In this document: piece after piece, positions 1 through 10,076 of the stretch
Layout of the letters: every line of letters starts with the position of its first letter
Numbering within the stretch: the first letter of the stretch is position 1
Assembly (NCBI GenBank): GCA_030770425.1
Contig: JASJFT010000047.1
Span: 186,001 to 250,000, forward strand
Direction: 5' to 3'
Length of the DNA: 64,000 nucleotides
From: Darksidea phi
Lineage: Eukaryota; Ascomycota; Dothideomycetes; Pleosporales; Lentitheciaceae
Position numbers and translations under genes: made by a program
The notes under the pieces: generated by a model
Seen by the model: the letters and a program-made list of their open reading frames with translations, nothing else
Databases searched by the model: none
What the model was told of the DNA's origin: nothing

Positions 1-120
1 GCGTGGTTGGCGGCTAACACTGAGGCGGGCAAGGAGTATACTGTCGAGGAGATTGTGGCGCTGCTTGAGAAAGCGGGGGCCACGGGCAAGGTTCGTCGCC
101 ATGCTAGGCACTTTTTGTAA
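1..120 (+). CDS. 3' end of an unrecognised gene, truncated by the window edge
   Basis: The first 39 codons are open in frame 1 and end at the TAA at 118-120. The peptide is charged and helical and contains TVEEIVALLEKAG, with a basic tail ending RRHARHFL. The start lies outside the window, so length and family cannot be judged and I do not recognise it. It converges on the M28 peptidase gene that ends at 987. Confidence 0.6.
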   Translation, partial: AWLAANTEAGKEYTVEEIVALLEKAGATGKVRRHARHFL

Positions 121-986
121 ACGCCTTTGTTCATGGCATGACTTGATGCCGAGGTTCGCTTCATGTCGATCGCTTTTGCGTAGTCCTTTCGCTTCTTGTG
201 TATATCTATAGCCTCTTTTCTGTATAAATATCTTTGGTCAAATGACCCGGACGACCTGAAACGGGTTGTGTCCAATGCCATCACTTGCATTCAACAGTTA
301 TAGCACTAGTATATCAACCTATGCATACGTGTCTTCCACGCCTGTTTAAAGTATTCAGTTTCTTTTAGGACGATCTTCTATGGAATCCTGGTCCTTATGA
401 TCTTAGCAAGGTGGTACTTACTGGAAGCTAGATAGATATAGAAGATTGCTGTACACATCGCTCAATGCTACGTATACGTAGACGTTTTCCCTGAAGTTGT
501 GCATAGGGTGGTATTGTGACGACCCTTGTGCATCTCTAGCTGAACGACTCTGTATATCTATGTAGCGATGGTGTTGGATGTTTGATATATAAAGTAAGAA
601 TATATCGTATAGATAGATACGTTCTTCTCTATAGCTTAACTTTATATGTAGAGGCCGATAGACTTTGCATCTGCTATTCATGCGTATTTCTAAACAGGCA
701 AATTTTAGCTCTAAATCTAGCCACTAGGGAACAGAGCGGAGTATGGTTTCTACCGTGCCGCTAACATTGAGTACTTTGTCAGCGACTTTAATCTACTTTT
801 CGCCTCTTATTTAATAAACTCGGGTGAGGTGAACGTAACTAACCATAGATAATATAATGTTTGTAAACACTCTTGAGGGTAGTCAGGTTGTATAATACAA
901 TGAAATTTATTATGTGCTATGAAGATTTCATTTACATTTGTAGCTTGGGGTATCCGAACTCCAAACATCCTTGTATAGCACGACCA
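121..986. other. intergenic region between two convergent genes
   Basis: This stretch holds the 3' flanks of the partial + strand gene and of the M28 peptidase gene. It is AT-rich with short runs such as TATAGATAGATA. I see no convincing coding frame, tandem array or RNA gene; the small ORFs at 418-764 look like chance. Confidence 0.6.
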
Positions 987-3485
987 CTACTCTTCCTCCA
1001 ACCAATCCGCAGCCCCATCAACGAGGCTTTGCGCAATAGTAACCCACTTCCTCGTCGCTTCTTGGTCACCCTCTTCAATCGCTTCAACTATCCCAGGGAA
1101 CGTAGCGCCCGAGTACCCCGTCCACTTCCCCGGCGCAAAGACAACGTGCTTAAACCACGGCCGCTCATCAAGTCCCTCCGCATACAAGAATTTGCGTTCC
1201 AAAAGCTTGTACTTTGTGTTTATGCGACGGATAGCGTAGTAGAGCTTGACTTTCTCCCACCAGTTCCACCACGGGATGTCGTTGTGGTAAAGATCGTATA
1301 GGAGCTGTGCAGCGACGCCGTCTTGGAGGGTAGCGGCGAAGTGGAAGTGAGAAATTGCGTCATCGAGGGGTTTGAAAATCTTCTTGGTCTCCGTGTCGTC
1401 CGTGGCCTTTGAAGCTTCTCGCGCCTTGTCCTTGACAGAGTCCACATAATGCCTCAACCCAACAGCGTATTCGGTAGCGTTGAGTTGAATGAGTGGCGTT
1501 TCGACCAACTTTGCTGCAATGAGAGCCCAGAGCTTGGCAATGGTAGCATGGTATTTGAATCCCGGGTCACCGTATTTCTCCATCCAGTCGAAGGAGTCGT
1601 AGTTGGAGTGGTAATGATACACTGGAGATTTGGCACCGAACCCGAAGCCCATATCGAGAGAAGGGATACCGGCGAAGTCTTGGAAGGCGGTAAAGTCACT
1701 GCCGGATCCCATGGTAGAGATATGTTTATTCCAGACGGCGCCGACAGTTTGACCAGGAGTAGTTTGGTTGGGCGATTGGACCATTTCGACTGTTGTGTCT
1801 TAGCCTTTTCTTGCCGGACTGTATGGGGACCGAGGATGACTTACGCGTCTCGATTAATACTTTGTTTAGCAGAGGTGCAGCGGAAACACGCAGGTTAGGC
1901 CCATTCGTCCCAACATCGACGTTGAGGTACGCGATCGTGGAAGCGGAAAGCCAGGGCAGATACTCTTCGACCCACTCCGTTGAACCCAGTAGCCCGTATT
2001 CCTCGCCATCCCAGCTCGCGAAGACGATCGTCCGAAGTGGTTTCCAACCAGCCTGAAGCGCGACTCCAAAACTCCTGATGACCTCGTTGAAAGCCGCAGA
2101 CCCACTGTTCGGATCCCCAGCGCCGCCTGCAATCCATGCATCTCTATGATTTCCGAGAACGACAACTTCATCGGGGATGGTACCGTTGATGATGCCGATG
2201 ACATTCCACATGGGTGTTGTAACATATTCCTGGTCATTGAACAAATTCAGCGCAAGGCTTTGGGGAGAAGGGCCAATGTTGTACTTCACGCCCTTGTAGG
2301 CAAGACCGCCGCCTTGCCAGAATTTGTTGAAAGAGGATGCTCTGGGTCCGTGGCCGTTGAGTGCTTTAAGAAGGGGGAGGGCATCGGCGTAAGATATGGG
2401 GAGCGATGGAATGGAAGGAATGGCGTGATCGACGGGTTGGCGGGGAACACCTGGCTTGGAGGGATAGCCTGGTGTTGTGGGGTCTCCTGGCGCGAAGCCT
2501 GAAGAAGATTAGCATTCGGAGAAATGGTTGCAGAGAGAAGTGCTTGCTTACTCAAGAACTGGCAGCTCCCTCTCTGCACACTGCTCGGATTGCGTGCTGG
2601 CCCGTTTGGATACGTAGCATTGCCACCCTCTTCAGTAACTTCGCCGTCATCACCAGGGTCGCTATACATGACGACACCAAGCATACCCAGCTCTTGCGCG
2701 CGCTTGACCTTTAGACCGCGAAAAACGCCTCCGTACTTGGCCAACGCGATCTTGCCTTCGAGGTCGATATTAGCAGCCTGAAGGTCCTCGAAATCCTTGT
2801 ATGTCCCATAATTAACAAAGACGTATGGCGCAGTAACGTTTCCAGAGGCACTATATCCATGGAATGTGGGAATCCGGCTGTCGAGCCCACTCGTCCCATC
2901 CTCGTCAAGCACGTCTTCTTGCAGGTTGGCTTCGTATTTGACCCTCCACTGGCTATCACCCCCTTTGCTATCTTCGTCCAGCTTTTCAAGAAGCGCAAGC
3001 CGATGTCCTCTTGGATAATTGACGTAGATATCATAGTCGACTATGAGGCTATTCTTGATACCAAACTCTTGCCACTTTTCTTTCGTCCAGATAGCCTGCG
3101 TCAAGTTCTTCCCTGCCAGATGAGGCCCACTTGTATAATACTTGCTCCACTCCCTCGCTTTATCTGAGTCGGGTGTCTCCTTCAATATTGTAACCAGAGC
3201 ATCAAACTCCAGCCCAGCCGAGTGCGGCCATGCGTTCGGGATGTTGTTCGGGCGGAAGGGATTGTATACAGAGAGTGGCCATTCTGAAGGGGTGTCATCG
3301 TCGACTGAGGTGAAGTTGAGGATGAGGATCGCGATTGTGGCGCCAGCGAAGAGGGTAATGGAAAGGAGAAGCGTGCACACGTAACGGAGGCGGTGATGCG
3401 GGTAACGGTCGCGGTGCGGGCGCGTTGCTACAACGGTAATCAGCGGGGTATTTTCGTCCGCCATGCCGGGCTTTTCATTGCGCAT
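987..3485 (-). CDS. N-acetylated-alpha-linked acidic dipeptidase-like M28 peptidase (glutamate carboxypeptidase II family)
   Basis: Three exons (3485-2552, 2498-1845, 1789-987) with introns 2499-2551 and 1790-1844 give 796 residues, close to the ~750-800 usual for this family. The protein is a predicted type II membrane protein: short basic cytosolic tail, one transmembrane segment at about residues 35-57, a protease-associated domain around 195-265, then the M28 domain. All di-zinc ligands are visible in family order: H429 (NHRDAW), D440 (DPNSGS), catalytic E477 with E478 (DGEEYGLLGS), D506 (YLNVDVG) and H590 (YHYHSNYD). By homology it should remove C-terminal acidic residues from peptides at the cell surface, vacuole or endomembranes. 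I chose the ATG at 3485; a second in-frame ATG at 3464 (MADEN) would remove seven residues. Both introns are phase 1 with GTAAG donors and CAG acceptors. It looks intact. Confidence 0.93.
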
Positions 3486-3770
3486 GATACAAGAGGAAAG
3501 AGGGTTCGGACGCTGAGGGGGAATGGTATTCGGGGGAGGAGGAAGTTGACGAGGAGCTTGACGCGGGGACGGCGTGAAACGAGTGCTTACTGTGCCGTCA
3601 TTAGCTCCGAGTTCTATGCGATATCTTATCACTTGGCGAAGACATGTCTTTTCAACGTCGCTGCTTCGGCTGATCACCACTTGCAAACCTATGCTCGAAA
3701 AGGACTTCCGAACAGATCATTCCTTCCAATTAATGCTATAGAGGGCTGTACTACTGATACAAGAGACGCA

Positions 3771-3916
3771 CCGGTGCTCTAGAGCTCATTCGAGATGAGT
3801 TGTGAGCACCGGCCACGTCAGAATGGCGGCCGGCACCCAGAGCTCGCTCTAATGACGAGTTGCGATGTCGGCTCCCGACGACCTAGAGCTAACTCGGTGG
3901 AAGGTTGCGATCGTCG
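3771..3916. repeat. three 42-nt imperfect palindromic units
   Basis: Units lie at 3771-3812, 3830-3871 and 3875-3916, each 42 nt, sharing a core around AGAGCT. Unit 1 is nearly self-complementary, with 9-nt arms CCGGTGCTC / GAGCACCGG and an inner CTCAT / ATGAG pair. Units 2 and 3 keep the symmetry with mismatches (CTCG/CGAG; CGACGA/TCGTCG). The cluster ends 8 bp from the 3' edge of the Prp8 fragment at 3924-4253. Possible roles are element-terminal hairpins or a transcription terminator; the sequence alone does not decide. Confidence 0.7.
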
Positions 3917-3923
3917 ACGTAGC

Positions 3924-4253
3924 TGAAGGATAGATACTCATGCTATCTTGAGTGTAGTCGAGATATTTCGCACGAACGTAGCGCTCGATATCATGGGAGT
4001 CATAATCGCCGTATCGCAACTGGACGTCAATCCAGAATTTGTTTGTCGTGGTCGAGGTCATGTTATCCTTGGTGTCGTAGAGCATGGATGGAGGGGAGAC
4101 GCTCCACTTATGGCTGGCGAATAGCAGGATATCAGCGCATGAGCTGTTCATCTTGTATGACTTTCGAGGATGAATGGTCTCCTTCTGCACTGACTCGATG
4201 CCCAATGCCTCCAGTTCCTGGTCAAAGACTTGGCATAGATCCATGACCACAGA
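3924..4253 (-). pseudogene. internal fragment of the spliceosome core gene PRP8
   Basis: About 110 codons in one open frame match fungal and human Prp8, including [46 protein letters not shown] and [20 protein letters not shown]. The match starts near SVVMDLCQ and ends near DSMSIYPS, where Prp8 should continue into its RNase H-like domain but the sequence diverges. In Prp8 this segment lies in the endonuclease-like region before the RNase H-like domain. A full Prp8 has more than 2300 residues, so over 95% is missing and the fragment cannot work as Prp8. There is no stop or frameshift inside it, which suggests recent origin or continued constraint. It starts 7 nt after the stop codon of the same-strand orphan gene at 4261-5018. 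Confidence 0.9.
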
Positions 4254-4260
4254 GGTTGGC

Positions 4261-5018
4261 CTACCGGTGACGAACATTCTGACGGCTTTGGTGGACTTGA
4301 CGGAGGCGCGCCCGCCGCTCGACAATCTCGTTGGAGAGCCTCCGCAGCCTCCTTGCTTGACGGCGTCGCCCAACGGCGAGGAGCGCGCGGAGTCTCTCCA
4401 CACGAACGATTGCCACTGCCCGGCCGCGGCGTACGAGCTACAATCATTTGATCAGCGACCATTCAAGAACGGAGCACCGCCATAGTCCTAAATGAATTGA
4501 GAAGAAAAGAGATCGAAGACTTACCCGGCGGAGATTCTCCATCCTCGCTTCCCTCACACGCACACGCTCCTCATTCGCGAGCCGGAGGTTCCTGGACAGG
4601 ATGCGCCCAAACCTCTCGATGATGTCGGGATTGTTGCCGCCACGCTCCACGTATTGCGTACGCGCGGAGCGGAGCCGCCAAACCAACTTCATGTAGTAGT
4701 CGTAATCCGGCACGGGGCTAGGCTTGGTGTCGAAAGGCGTTTTTGCGTTGTCGCGGAGTGCGCGTAGATTCTTGTTGATCTAGGACCAGTTAGTAAAATT
4801 ACAACAGTCGAGAGGCCTTGCTTTCCGTTGTAATATCTGCCACAGCGTGGGGTAGACTTACGTATGGGTGTGCGGTGTGGTTGGTGACCAGAAGTGAGCT
4901 CAAAGGCGGGGGTATCAAGACAGCTGCCTCAACGCACAGACAGCCCCAAGCGACTACTTACCCCGCCTTCTACGCCCGCTGATAGTGATAGCACGGCAAC
5001 GGAACGAAATCGTATCAT
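4261..5018 (-). CDS. orphan gene for a basic, helical protein with a possible N-terminal hydrophobic segment
   Basis: Not recognised. Four exons fit: 5018-4962, 4927-4862, 4779-4525 and 4437-4261, giving 184 residues. The last two introns are strong: 4780-4861 has GTAAGT, ACTAAC and TAG, and 4438-4524 has GTAAGT and TAG. The first intron would be only 34 nt (4928-4961), so the N-terminus is the weakest part. The N-terminal ~37 residues are hydrophobic ([11 protein letters not shown] ... [12 protein letters not shown]), compatible with an organelle-targeting or membrane segment. The rest is helical and very rich in Arg (for example [20 protein letters not shown]). The stop at 4261-4263 is followed after 7 nt by the Prp8 fragment, so the natural C-terminus may have been lost there. 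Confidence 0.45.
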
Positions 5019-6086
5019 GTAGGGCAAATTTATGGATAGTTTAATAACGTTCAATAGTGACTACGAGGAGTTCCAAACCTTTGACACCCCCACACTTTTG
5101 GATAACTCTTCTCAGCCCTAAATGGCTTTGGATGAACTTGCCCGGCTCCATTATGCACCAATCGCCTACAAATATGCCCTGGACAAGCATTTCAATGATA
5201 CTGGAACGGGCACCGAAGCGAATACTACAGATCGCAAACTAGATAGACATATAGTATACAAGTTGCAAGCCAGCATTGAACCGTCAAGTTCAACGAAAGC
5301 ATTTTGTAAATCTGAAAGATCTGAGTTTCCATAGGATTAGCGTGGGGTCCCTTGATACATTGCAAATATCTCCCCTTAAGCAAACCAACAAGAACCTCGA
5401 TAATAAGATTCCAATTCTCATGTACTGCAGCCACAGGCAGAAACTACTCTTTCGCCATTTCGACAGCGTCATTGAAACCCGCAGCAGATTCGAGATCCGC
5501 ACCAAGAGCAACTAATGCTGTACGGAAGCCCCGGAGATATAAATACGCAGTACTTCAAAAGGACGGACAACTATTCTTTCAGACACGTAGGAGTAAGAAT
5601 CCATTTTGCGAATCCATCAACTAGATTAAAGCGGCTCCACATAGCCCAGAAAAAAGATTGCTACGCGTGGTAAGGCGGATTACTAGTACCTCCATAATAT
5701 GCATTGTGCATTACATTTCCTACAAGGAGGGCATGCCAGTCAAGGCGAGGGACGGAGAGTATCTGAAATGGTATTAATTGGATATTTATGCACGATGCTA
5801 TACATAAGAGCGGAGAAATCGACATAAGTATCTTGTATGAAGTTTTTATAACAACGCGTGAACGGTTTCAATACTCCATACATTCAACGCGTATTTTCTC
5901 TATGGGCCTGTTGGAGAGGTTTAATATTATTTATCCCATTGCAAAGGCCGCTATTAGAAAGCCAACCCGAATCACTTTTCCACAGGCCAGCTAACCCTAC
6001 CCTTACAAACCCTCCTCCCCACCCCCCTCCTCGTCCAATACCATTGTTGGTGTATTGCTCTTAGAGCAAGAAATACGAAGGCGCAT
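5019..6086. other. gene-poor stretch with a possible ankyrin-like relic
   Basis: On the minus strand, about 5565-5375, one frame reads ALVALGADLESAAGFNDAV, an in-frame stop, then VAAVHENWNLIIEVLVGLLK. This loosely recalls ankyrin repeats but is short and interrupted. A small palindrome TTGCTCTTAGAGCAA lies near 6056. Nothing else is supportable. Confidence 0.3.
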
Positions 6087-6556
6087 TCAAGCACCCACCT
6101 CCCCCCGCTTCTCCGTAGCCTTCTTCTCCGCAATCTCCCTATTCACAAGTTAGCTTCGCAAACCTGTTGTCATTTCAATTACACATACCGAAACAGCTTC
6201 ATGCACTCCCGGTGCAGCTTCTTCTCCTCCTTCTCCCGCAACTTCACCAACCTCATCCACTTCTTGAGCTTCCGCTGAAGTGCCATGACCTCAGCCAAGC
6301 ACTCTCTCAACCCCTCTCCAACATCTTTCTCAAGCACGCGGTTAGCGGCCAACGTATTGGCCGCGAACAGGCGGTATCCACAGGCGTCTTGGAGGGCAGC
6401 GAGCCTCTTGTGCGTGTCAAGGTACTCGCGGATGTAGATTGGGATTTGTTTGGCTGTGATGTCGGCGGCCCAGCGGGCCTGGGCGAGGAGGGCGTCGAGG
6501 TCGCGCGGGGGGGTGACGAGGGGTGACAAGCAGGGAATGGCACTGGCTGCTGACAT
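6087..6556 (-). CDS. orphan gene for a 139-residue helical protein
   Basis: Not recognised. Two exons, 6556-6189 and 6138-6087, flank a 50-nt intron (6139-6188) with a GTATGT donor, a GCTAAC branch point and a TAG acceptor. The protein is a predicted all-helical, charged molecule without signal peptide or membrane segment. The C-terminal third is coiled-coil-like and very rich in Lys/Glu (LQRKLKKWMRLVKLREKEEK), ending EKKATEKRGEVGA. The start at 6556 is the first ATG of the frame. A similar layout, one long exon plus a short 3' exon, is seen in the orphan gene at 8696-9276, but I see no clear sequence identity between them. Confidence 0.6.
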
Positions 6557-8579
6557 CTTGTTGGATGTGGTGTGGTGGAGATTTGGTTATAGATTTAGTG
6601 GTGGAGATGTGTTGATGCGAGGGTATCGAACTTGGTGAGAGGGGTGGGAGCGCGACTTTGGTGGTTAATCCAGCATAGAAAATCGAGAAGTTTTCTCTTA
6701 GTTGACGGGGAACTTCACTGAGGACCCCTGGGGAAGTCTTCTTCACCACGATAATTTTCTGCATTCTTCTAAGATAGAACGCTTTCCGCGCCGCACAGTC
6801 ATCAAATATCTGTTATTTAGATGCATCCTTCACCTTGAGATTACAATAAAAAATTGCAAATATGAAGCTAATGACGTGTTGTATTATACGAGTCAAAATG
6901 AATTTACGATCCATGGCTGCGATAGATAATGCCGCCCGGATGTACCCCGTGTTATTCCCATTATTACTCTTCGACAAGCCAAGGGTTATGAGGGGTACAT
7001 CTTTGCTCACGATGGCGGGTGGATAGACGGGGTGACAGTGTTCTATTGGGAAGAGAGAGAACATGGGGTTAAAACCTAGGATAGGCCGGCGTTGGGCGGG
7101 CGAATTAACGTTAATGTTAGAGGGCATTCATCCAGTTTCAACTTGAGCTCTGCATTAGACCTGTATTGTGGGCTGTAAGTACAAGGGGTGAGCAGGATGA
7201 ACCACGAAGCGCGTGATGGAGGGGTAAAGAAGAGTAAGATGTTCCTATTGCCGAAGGAAGCCCCAGACAGGAGCCTTAGTCTAGTACTCAGAGGATACTC
7301 CGGGTGGGTTTGTCTCCGACTGTCGCACCTCCACAGCGTTCGCTGTAGCTCCTGGTCACGACTGTAGGTATCTAAGTCACGGGAGGTCCTTCGCCGGTAA
7401 CACGGTGTGATGAGACAGGGAAAGCAATGTTCAACGTGCAATTGAGAAGAGCGGTGGTTATGAGATAAGGAAGAAAGAGAGAAAGAAGGAAAGTAACGAG
7501 AGGGAAAGATGCGCATGGCGTGCGACGAAACGGCCAGCATCACAAAGCATTCCGGTAAAAAAACACCGTAATAGTCCCAAGATGAGGGCTACAAGTACAA
7601 AAAATGTTTCCAGTGATTAGAAGGTCTAAGCCATGAATCTGAGGCAAAGACTTAAGTGTGATCCTGGAATGGCAAAACCACGCAACTTCCGGAAGGAAGC
7701 CCAGGTTAACATCCATGTTGTTTATTCTTCGACGATTAACTCAAAGATTCAACCTCGTAGCAGCAATTTTGGCTGTTTGAGAAGTTGTCAGTCGATGTAG
7801 AAGTTCGGGAGGGTGGGCGTGATGGCACTACGGTGGAACCAGTAGAAGGCAAGCGGAAAGGCCGGCGGACTCTCCTGTTGTTGAAGTTAGTGATGCGGGG
7901 AAAAATTGAGAATACAGTGGAATGGTTCAGCGCTGCCGCGCGAGCGCCACGTTTGGAGGAATGTCCTAGCAGCTCTCTGCTCCCTTGACATGAATCTAAG
8001 TCAAGAGCACAGTCTTTGCTAGTTTTACTCTTCGACGCATTGAAAGGCTCAAGGCCAGACCCCCAACAGCCGTAACTGCGCCATTCGGCTCTCAACTATA
8101 TGGATAGAGTCGGAGGAGGGCCATCGCGTCGGTGCGGCTACCACCAGGTTTGGGTGGAGCGGGGGTAACGGAGAGGCAAACTGCGAAGAAGCTTCGCAAC
8201 GAGAAGCCGGCGAAGTGCTTTCAGTAGCATAGGAAGGCAGGTCTCGGGAATAGATAAAAGTTGTACGGTAGCGAAGTGGGTCTCGAAAGGGTACATACTG
8301 TTCAGTGGGCTAATCTGAGCGGAAGGGGGTGAAGTGTAAAAGAGTGTAAGTCAGGTTATTATCAAAAGCTTCTCAATTAAGCTGAAGCGCGCCAATCTTA
8401 AATCTAATGGTTTGTTGTGCGATAGTGCGTCAGTGCCTCCTCACTCGGCACGTGATCTAGCCCGCGCGACTTTGAATATATTTCTAGGTGCCCACAACAA
8501 ATTTCTTTCTTTTCAGGTAGTACACACTTCAGTATCGACTACAGACGACATACTACATAATTCTCCCACAAAAGCCTTC
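6557..8579. other. intergenic region, nothing recognised
   Basis: Only short unsupported ORFs on both strands (for example 7076-7543 and 7736-8095, minus). I see no intron-bounded frame, tandem array or RNA gene. The 3' part is the promoter and leader region of the gene starting at 8696. Confidence 0.5.
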
Positions 8580-8697
8580 TACAAGCCTCCACCAGCACCC
8601 CCAGCACCCCCAGCACCACCACCACCACCAGCACCACCAGCACCACCAGCACCACCACAGTCACCACCATCACCACCAGCACCACCACCACCACCAT
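8580..8697 (+). repeat. CCA/GCA trinucleotide-rich leader
   Basis: An imperfect run of CCA, CAC and AGC triplets directly precedes the ATG at 8696. It is open in one frame as a proline/alanine-rich peptide, but the start codon context and coding character of the following frame favour a 5' leader rather than coding sequence. Confidence 0.65.
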
Positions 8698-9276
8698 GTC
8701 CTCCTCAGCAACCACCACCACCTCTCTCCGTGCTGCCATCTTGCGCACGCTCAAGGACTACGCTGGCCAGCGCGCCACGCTCCTCGCCCGCACCACCGAC
8801 CTCCGCGCGACGCTGGTGCGTCTGACGCACAACGAGCCCATGCTGGGTGAACGCGGCCTTCGGGCCAACATCGAGCTGGAGAAGGGCCTACGGGCAGAGC
8901 GAGCCGACGCCCTTGAGGGCTCACCGAGCGACGAACCGTTGCTCGATGCCCTCGACGGCGCGATCGCCGAGGTGAGTGAGTGGGTGGATGCGGCGAGGGA
9001 GTTGAGAGAAGTCCGGGCGGAGCGGGCGTTCTTGGAGGAGCAGGGGGCGATCCTGATGGATCTGTGTGTGGACACGATCCAGTACGAGCGGGAGAAGGAG
9101 GCGGCTGAGGCCGACGGTGGGACCTTCTTGCACGACTACAACACGTACGTGAACTGCATACGGAAAAAAATGAACATTGCTAATCAAGATATAACAGGTG
9201 GTCCAAGAAGTTTCCGGCCGCCGGCCTAAAGAAGCCGTCAGTTTGGAGGGAGGAGAGGGAGGAGAAGAGGAAGTGA
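8696..9276 (+). CDS. orphan gene for a 175-residue acidic helical protein
   Basis: Not recognised. Exons 8696-9144 and 9198-9276 flank a 53-nt intron with GTACGT, GCTAAT and CAG. The protein starts MSSSATTTTSLRAAILRTLK and is predicted to be almost wholly alpha-helical, with long Leu/Arg/Glu stretches such as ELREVRAERAFLEEQGAILM. The spliced C-terminus ends WREEREEKRK. There is no signal peptide or membrane segment. The start is the first ATG after the CCA-rich leader. Codons are strongly G/C-ending, unlike the flanks, which supports real coding. Confidence 0.65.
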
Positions 9277-9530
9277 GTGGGCGCGGTTGATGGCCTTCGG
9301 GCGAAGAGAAAAGTTTTTTTTGGGAAGGAGGGGAGGATGGTCCTCCTTTCGGTGGTGGACCTCCGTTCGTAGGACGAGGTGGACCCCGGGGTTTGGTGGG
9401 CGTTAGAAGGACCAAGAGATAGACAAACACATGCCACTGGCGACATCTGAATCCCCATGTTGAGTCATCACGCGGTTTGGAGACGCAGGTGGACTTCGGA
9501 TCGAGTTGATCCTGTGTATACGGGCAATGT

Positions 9531-10076
9531 AGCTAACCCTGCGCTCTCGCAAGCCCTGCCCCCCACTTCCTCCCTTCTACATGCTCACACAGGGACCTCA
9601 ATATACTTAATTCTCCACTATAACAGCTATAATCCCGGATATCGCTACTAATATCCTCTTCACTAAGTGATAATTGCCGCTACCGCGGTCCCTCGTCAAG
9701 CTAATCATCGCTGGGTTCCTCGCCCCCGACCTTATGAGCTCGCTTATCACGCCTCTTCTCTATTGCCCAAGCAGAATCAAGCTTATCGAGACCTTTCCCA
9801 CCGAAACTGTGAGCCGGTAGCTTTGGTCCTTTGGCTGGTTTCCTCGCCCTCGATTTGAGGAGCCCGCTTCTCGAGCCTCCTCTCTATGGCATGAGCAGCA
9901 TCGACTTTATACAGCCTCAAGGCCAACGGCCTCGAAGAACGTGCGTAAGTGACGCATCTCTGCACGCTGAGAGATCTGCTGCACGAAATTTGTGCGTTTG
10001 TCGTGGTCGTTCTCGATGGCGGGTGCAGGCCTTGTTCCTGCCAAAGTGATCTGAGATCACCTTGCGCGACGCGCAA
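9531..10076 (-). pseudogene. decayed gene with two tandem copies of a charged repeat
   Basis: Two units on the minus strand (about 9916-9831 and 9795-9708) encode related peptides: DAAHAIERRLEKRAPQIEGE and DSAWAIEKRRDKRAHKVGGE. The unit before each also aligns (FEAVGLEAV against FGGKGLDKL) once a small insertion near 9900 is allowed. Differences are often at third positions, so the repeat was once translated. The units are now in different frames and interrupted by stops. Downstream, about 9675-9535, another coding-like piece contains RQLSLSEEDISSDIRDYSC. I do not know the parent family. Confidence 0.4.

Noticed and set aside
3924..4253. PRP8 intein
   Set aside because: The fragment is extein sequence of Prp8 itself; no intein splicing motifs (N-terminal Cys block, C-terminal HN) are visible.
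8412..8825. Proline-rich protein ORF on the + strand
   Set aside because: It overlaps the leader and start of the orphan gene at 8696; the coding character belongs to the other frame.
9600..9700. LTR-like end followed by a primer-binding-like TGATAATTGCCGC
   Set aside because: The stretch reads better as coding-like sequence on the minus strand (SLSEEDISSDIRDYS), and no second LTR was found.
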